Origin: Bacillus sp. BA3
GTDB lineage: Bacteria > Bacillota > Bacilli > Bacillales > DSM-1321
Reading direction: 5' to 3'
Assembly (NCBI GenBank): GCA_002835675.1
Contig: PIZR01000002.1
Coordinates: forward strand, 1,217,878-1,281,877
Length of the DNA stretch: 64,000 bases
The notes under the pieces: model-generated
Seen by the model: only the letters and a program-made list of their open reading frames with translations
The model's database searches: none
Told to the model about the DNA's origin: nothing
Position numbers and translations under genes: made by a program
Shown here: piece after piece, positions 60,825-64,000 of the stretch
How the letters are laid out: each line of letters opens with the position of its first letter
Position numbering within the stretch: position 1 is the first letter of the stretch

Positions 60825-62213
60825 ATGCCCGTAAATTCATTTGACAATTATCCAATGTCTTGGAAACCTGATAAGAAAGCATTAAAGCGGCCTTTTTATA
60901 AATCTCTTGCTTCATTACTTGAACAAGATATAACAAATGGTTTTATAGCACCTGGAACCAAGTTGCCCCCGCAACGAGAATTGGCGGATTTTCTAGACTT
61001 AAACTTCACCACGATTACTCGTTCCTACAAAATATGTGAAGTAAAGGGATTGATATATGCTGTTACGGGAAGCGGAACCTTTGTGGCTCCTAATGCCACT
61101 CGTTCCATAACCATTTCCGCAGATAAAGCGGCAAACAGCATTGATCTTGGTTTTGTGGCATCTTTTGAGCAAACCAATGATATTGTTTCAGAAACTTTAC
61201 AAAAAACTGTGAACAAAAGTTATTTGGAGCATCTGTTGAATTACAACGACCCGACTGGTATTCCACATCAAAAAACAGCAGCTCTAAACTGGATGGAATC
61301 TTTCGGCATTAACGCGGATCAAGAGCATATTGCAATCGTTTCCGGTGCCCAAAATGCATTGGCCATAGCCTTGGCAGCTTTGTTTGAGCCTGGTAATAGA
61401 ATTGCAACCGACTTATACACATATTCAAACTTTATCGAGCTGGCAAAGATGTTTCATATAAAGTTAGTGCCCATTCCCGGAGACCATTATGGAATGCTGC
61501 CAGATGAACTTGAAAAGCAGTGTTCTCAAACAAATATTGACGGCATTTTCCTGATGCCCTCTTGCAACAATCCAACTACAGTCATGATCTCAGATTTTCG
61601 AAAGCAGGAATTAGCTGCGATCATCCGTAAGCATCGTTTAATTTTGATTGAGGATGATATTCATGCATTTTTGACTGCAGGCATTATCTCCGATTACCGG
61701 CAGCCGATGTTCCATTTGCTTCCGGAACAGAGCGTTTATATTTGCGGCACCTCTAAGTCAATATGTTCTGGATTAAGAGTTGCCTATATGGTTTATGGGG
61801 AGGCCTTTCGCGAGAAAATTGCCCAAGCCATTTTCAACATTAATGTAAAGACCTCTTCTTTTGATGCAGAGGTTATCACAGAGTTAATCCTATCAGGAAA
61901 GGCTCATGAAATTGTTTCTCAAAAGAAACAGCTTGCACAAACTGCAAATGATATTTATTCGGAATATTTTCCTTTAAGAATGGATGTTGGACATCCTCTC
62001 AGTCTTTATCGTTGGCTTCCAATTAAAGGACATAACGATGCGTTACAGCTGGAAACGGATTTGAAAAGGCGCGGTATTCGGGTATTTCATTCCAATCGTT
62101 TTCAAAGCGGGCAGACCACCCCTGATATGTATTTGCGTATTGCACTTTCTTCCACAAACTCATTCGATGAGTTAAAAATAGGATTAGAAATATTAAAGCA
62201 GTATCTAGGCTGA
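60825..62213 (+). CDS. MocR/PdxR-type GntR regulator with aminotransferase domain
   Basis: A 462-residue regulator. N-terminal GntR winged helix (about 22-88: GTKLPPQRELADFLDLNFTT, GLIYAVTGSGTFV) joined to a fold-type I aminotransferase domain with SGAQNALAIAL, PSCNNPTTVMI, the PLP Asp in LILIEDDIHAF and the Schiff-base Lys311 in CGTSKSICSGLRVAY. MocR proteins sense PLP or amino acid adducts. Divergent from azlCD with palindromes between, so it probably controls the exporter. A terminator follows. Confidence 0.85.
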   Translation: MPVNSFDNYPMSWKPDKKALKRPFYKSLASLLEQDITNGFIAPGTKLPPQRELADFLDLNFTTITRSYKICEVKGLIYAVTGSGTFVAPNATRSITISADKAANSIDLGFVASFEQTNDIVSETLQKTVNKSYLEHLLNYNDPTGIPHQKTAALNWMESFGINADQEHIAIVSGAQNALAIALAALFEPGNRIATDLYTYSNFIELAKMFHIKLVPIPGDHYGMLPDELEKQCSQTNIDGIFLMPSCNNPTTVMISDFRKQELAAIIRKHRLILIEDDIHAFLTAGIISDYRQPMFHLLPEQSVYICGTSKSICSGLRVAYMVYGEAFREKIAQAIFNINVKTSSFDAEVITELILSGKAHEIVSQKKQLAQTANDIYSEYFPLRMDVGHPLSLYRWLPIKGHNDALQLETDLKRRGIRVFHSNRFQSGQTTPDMYLRIALSSTNSFDELKIGLEILKQYLG

Positions 62214-62245
62214 TTCAAAAATTGATGATACTTAGATTAAATATA

Positions 62246-62278
62246 AAAAGCCTGACCAAATAGGGTCAGGCTTTTTTA
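62246..62278 (+). terminator. Terminator of the MocR gene
   Basis: AAAGCCTGACC-AAATA-GGGTCAGGCTTTTTTAT. Confidence 0.9.
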
Positions 62279-62310
62279 TACTTTTTTAGCAGAAGCCGCC
62301 CTTTCCCGCC

Positions 62311-62421
62311 TTAAAAACAACTACACCCAACAATGATTAAGAGTATAAACAAAACGACTATAAAGGCGAAACCTCCACCAAATCCAAAACCGCGGTCAAA
62401 ATCATGTTCACAACCTGACAT
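62311..62421 (-). CDS. YjcZ-family sporulation peptide
   Basis: A 36-residue peptide MSGCEHDFDRGFGFGGGFAF followed by the hydrophobic IVVLFILLIIVG and CSCF. The Gly-rich loop and IVVLFILLIIVG helix are diagnostic of the YjcZ family of small membrane peptides found in sporulating Bacillus. AAGGAGATG lies seven bases before the ATG. It is too short for routine ORF calling. The role in spores is not known. Confidence 0.85.
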   Translation of the reverse strand: MSGCEHDFDRGFGFGGGFAFIVVLFILLIIVGCSCF

Positions 62422-62726
62422 ATAGAAACATCTCCTTTTTTTTAAGGAGGAATAAATGGGTAATATCATCTTATGCTCTAATCAGGAAGATGACACCAAT
62501 AGTCTCCATCTCTGTTCAGAGGATAAAATGTTGGATTTATATGTATTTTCTCATATAGGCCAAAGGTACATATTCAGTTGACATCTAGGAATAAGTTATC
62601 CATGTTTAACCTTTGCATTATTATTTGAACTGGACAACATTAATAAACATATGATGGAAAACACAATTTCATTAATTTCAATCCTAAATTATAACTATAA
62701 AATGTACTGAAAGAGGAGATGTTTTT

Positions 62727-63197
62727 TTGTATCCGAATGATTATTATTATCGAGTAAACAACTGGGAACCTATTTTATATATGTTACATCAAAGCTTATA
62801 TGCTGAAGAAATGGTATGTGCCATGAGCAGTGAGCTTTTCCATATACCCGAAACCAAAGATTTAAAAGGAAGTCGCGAGATGCATAACCATCTAATCCCT
62901 GCTTCATATCACCGTGTAACCGCAGTGGGGTCAGCCCAAAGACTAAAAAATGGCGAGCAACAGCAAACCATTGTAGAAACAATGACAGCTTGTATAATAA
63001 ACGCTGAAACCCAAGATAAAAAAGTACATGAAGGATTAAAAGTAATGGAGGAAAATGCAAGACCTGAATATATAGCCTTTATTAAAGTGATTATCAAATG
63101 GCAAGAACAAGCGGAATCCTATTTAAATCAAGCAAAAGAAGCTTTACGAACTATGGGTGTTTCATTTCCTATTGGAAGTGAACAGCAGAATTATTAA
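62727..63197 (+). CDS. Hypothetical Tyr-rich N-terminus protein, 156 aa
   Basis: A 156-residue soluble protein. A Tyr/Asn-rich start (MYPNDYYYRVNNWEPILYML) is followed by a mainly helical body (QQQTIVETMTACIINAETQD, EYIAFIKVIIKWQEQAESYL). The start is TTG, six bases after GAGGAGATG. The N-terminus recalls Bacillus spore-coat-associated small proteins, but I do not recognise the family. It is divergent from the YjcZ gene, and both have GGAGATGTTT before the start. A terminator follows at 63276-63303. Confidence 0.6.
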   Translation: MYPNDYYYRVNNWEPILYMLHQSLYAEEMVCAMSSELFHIPETKDLKGSREMHNHLIPASYHRVTAVGSAQRLKNGEQQQTIVETMTACIINAETQDKKVHEGLKVMEENARPEYIAFIKVIIKWQEQAESYLNQAKEALRTMGVSFPIGSEQQNY

Positions 63198-63275
63198 TAT
63201 ATTATGATTCTACAAAAATCTTCAAACTAGCAAACAATATAGATTCCAAAGGATATATTCCCCCACCTTTGCTTG

Positions 63276-63303
63276 ACCGAACTGTAAAAAGTTCGGTTTT
63301 TTC
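63276..63303 (+). terminator. Terminator of the 156-aa gene
   Basis: ACCGAACT and AGTTCGGT pair, then TTTTTC. Confidence 0.8.
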
Positions 63304-63401
63304 TGTATAAATGGGTAGTACCAGCGAAGCTGTCACCGCCCGCAATAAAGAAATGTCAAGATTACAATAAGTTATTTAATTTTAAAACCTCAAACACATA
63401 T

Positions 63402-63431
63402 ACCCCCTTCCTGGTTTAGATGGGGGTTTCA
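63402..63431 (+). terminator. Weak hairpin
   Basis: ACCCCC and GGGGGT pair with a 14-base loop and only TTCATTTC after; an uncertain terminator with no clear gene. Confidence 0.35.
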
Positions 63432-63445
63432 TTTCTAGCCCTTAA

Positions 63446-63512
63446 CTATCCTGCCCCTTTAGCTCATAAGAAAAGGCTGCCTAAAGACAGCCCCAATCTT
63501 AAGCAAAACCCA
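63446..63512. repeat. Short interspersed repeat (family 2), copy j
   Basis: CTATCCTGCCCCTTTAGCTC, ATAAGAAAAGGCTGCCTAAA and GACAGCCCCAATCTTAAGCA; its left end matches copy f over 16 of 17 bases. Confidence 0.75.
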
Positions 63513-63513
63513 A

Positions 63514-64000
63514 TTATAAAGTGAATGTCCCACCATGATAACAATAGTAATTTACAGCTCTAAGATCTTTAATCTTTCTTAAGGACTGTTCTGCTTCCTC
63601 GACATTTAGACAAAAGTGCGGATTAGCAATGACCAATTCATGATTCTCTATAACAGCTGCGTCACCTGCTATTACACTTTTTAAACTTGGAAAATATAAT
63701 GAAATATGCCCTGAAGTATGACCTGGTGTTGCTACTACCCTGCATTCGTTATCTAAAATCAAATCACCATCATGTACCTTTTCATCAATTGAAACATGCT
63801 TCAAATTCTTTAATTGTTTTATAAACCATTTACCGAACTCGATTTCTTGATTTGCCATATTTTCCAGCATTTCTTCGGCTTGAACCAATCTCTCTGACTT
63901 CATTTCACCACTAATATATTTTGATTCTACTTCACTGGCTATAATGTTAATCAAAGGATACTTTTCCTTAAAATCATATAAGGAGCCTATATGATCAATA
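63514..64000 (-). CDS. Metallo-beta-lactamase-fold hydrolase (5' end outside window)
   Basis: The C-terminal 162 residues of an MBL-fold protein; the frame is still open at the window edge. Visible motifs are DHIGSLYDFKEKYP (the end of the HxHxDH zinc block), VVATPGHTSGHISLYFPSLK with the zinc His in TPGHTSGH, VIAGDAAVIEN with the bridging Asp, and a final CYHGGTF with His. All are normal for a glyoxalase II/lactonase-type hydrolase. The substrate is unknown. Confidence 0.8.
   Translation of the reverse strand, partial: IDHIGSLYDFKEKYPLINIIASEVESKYISGEMKSERLVQAEEMLENMANQEIEFGKWFIKQLKNLKHVSIDEKVHDGDLILDNECRVVATPGHTSGHISLYFPSLKSVIAGDAAVIENHELVIANPHFCLNVEEAEQSLRKIKDLRAVNYYCYHGGTFTL

Overview
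The window is chromosomal DNA from a low-GC, endospore-forming Bacillaceae; a Peribacillus/Bacillus-type organism fits best (inference, no 16S is present). Support comes from small acid-soluble spore protein L, a YjcZ-family sporulation peptide, a KinB-like sporulation kinase, a ComK-like competence factor, YkoGHI- and GlnKL-type two-component systems, AGGAGG-type ribosome binding sites with frequent TTG/GTG starts, and intrinsic terminators after most genes. No rRNA, tRNA, CRISPR array, integrase or insertion-sequence transposase was recognised.

Layout. 1-2.6 kb is a decayed accessory patch: a thioesterase-like remnant, a chopped subtilase N-terminus, a frameshifted lipoprotein and a GC-rich repeat. 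2.8-14.4 kb holds a KinB-like kinase, a UvrA-like double ABC ATPase with a long zinc-rich extension, sspL, helD and glnKL. 14.7-17.2 kb has an LPETA-anchored Excalibur protein beside its class D sortase, then a lipase-like pseudogene with a WXG100-like partner. 17.2-21.3 kb has gltT and an Nramp-like transporter/2-hydroxyacid dehydrogenase pair; both transporters carry a CcpA (cre) site just before the start codon. 22.6-25.1 kb has comK and a protealysin/emfourin protease-inhibitor pair. 26.7-28.8 kb has serA behind a ZTP riboswitch and a stand-alone FtsH N-terminal domain. 33-37.4 kb has a class D beta-lactamase, a nonsense-interrupted DUF1796 gene and a carbonic anhydrase/SulP bicarbonate-type operon. 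37.6-44.8 kb has ykoGHI and a three-gene ferric siderophore importer with fused permease. 45.2-50 kb has an MFS exporter, a stressosome RsbR paralogue and a MarR/threonine aldolase/AlaX operon. 54-58.6 kb has two aldo-keto reductases, a divergent AraC regulator and a cytochrome P460/DUF4405 pair that shares a 23-bp upstream motif with the regulator. 59-62.2 kb has a frameshifted PaaI thioesterase and azlCD with a divergent MocR regulator.

Non-coding structure is rich. Three copies of a GC-rich interspersed repeat occur, one internally deleted. Two degenerate tandem arrays, one at 4.3 kb and one at 28.2 kb, have unrelated sequences but the same 20-21 bp period. About ten copies of a second short repeat cluster between 40.5 and 63.5 kb. 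Two candidate small RNAs (11.1 kb, and one antisense to the comK leader at 23.2 kb) are inferred from promoter, hairpin and terminator signals.
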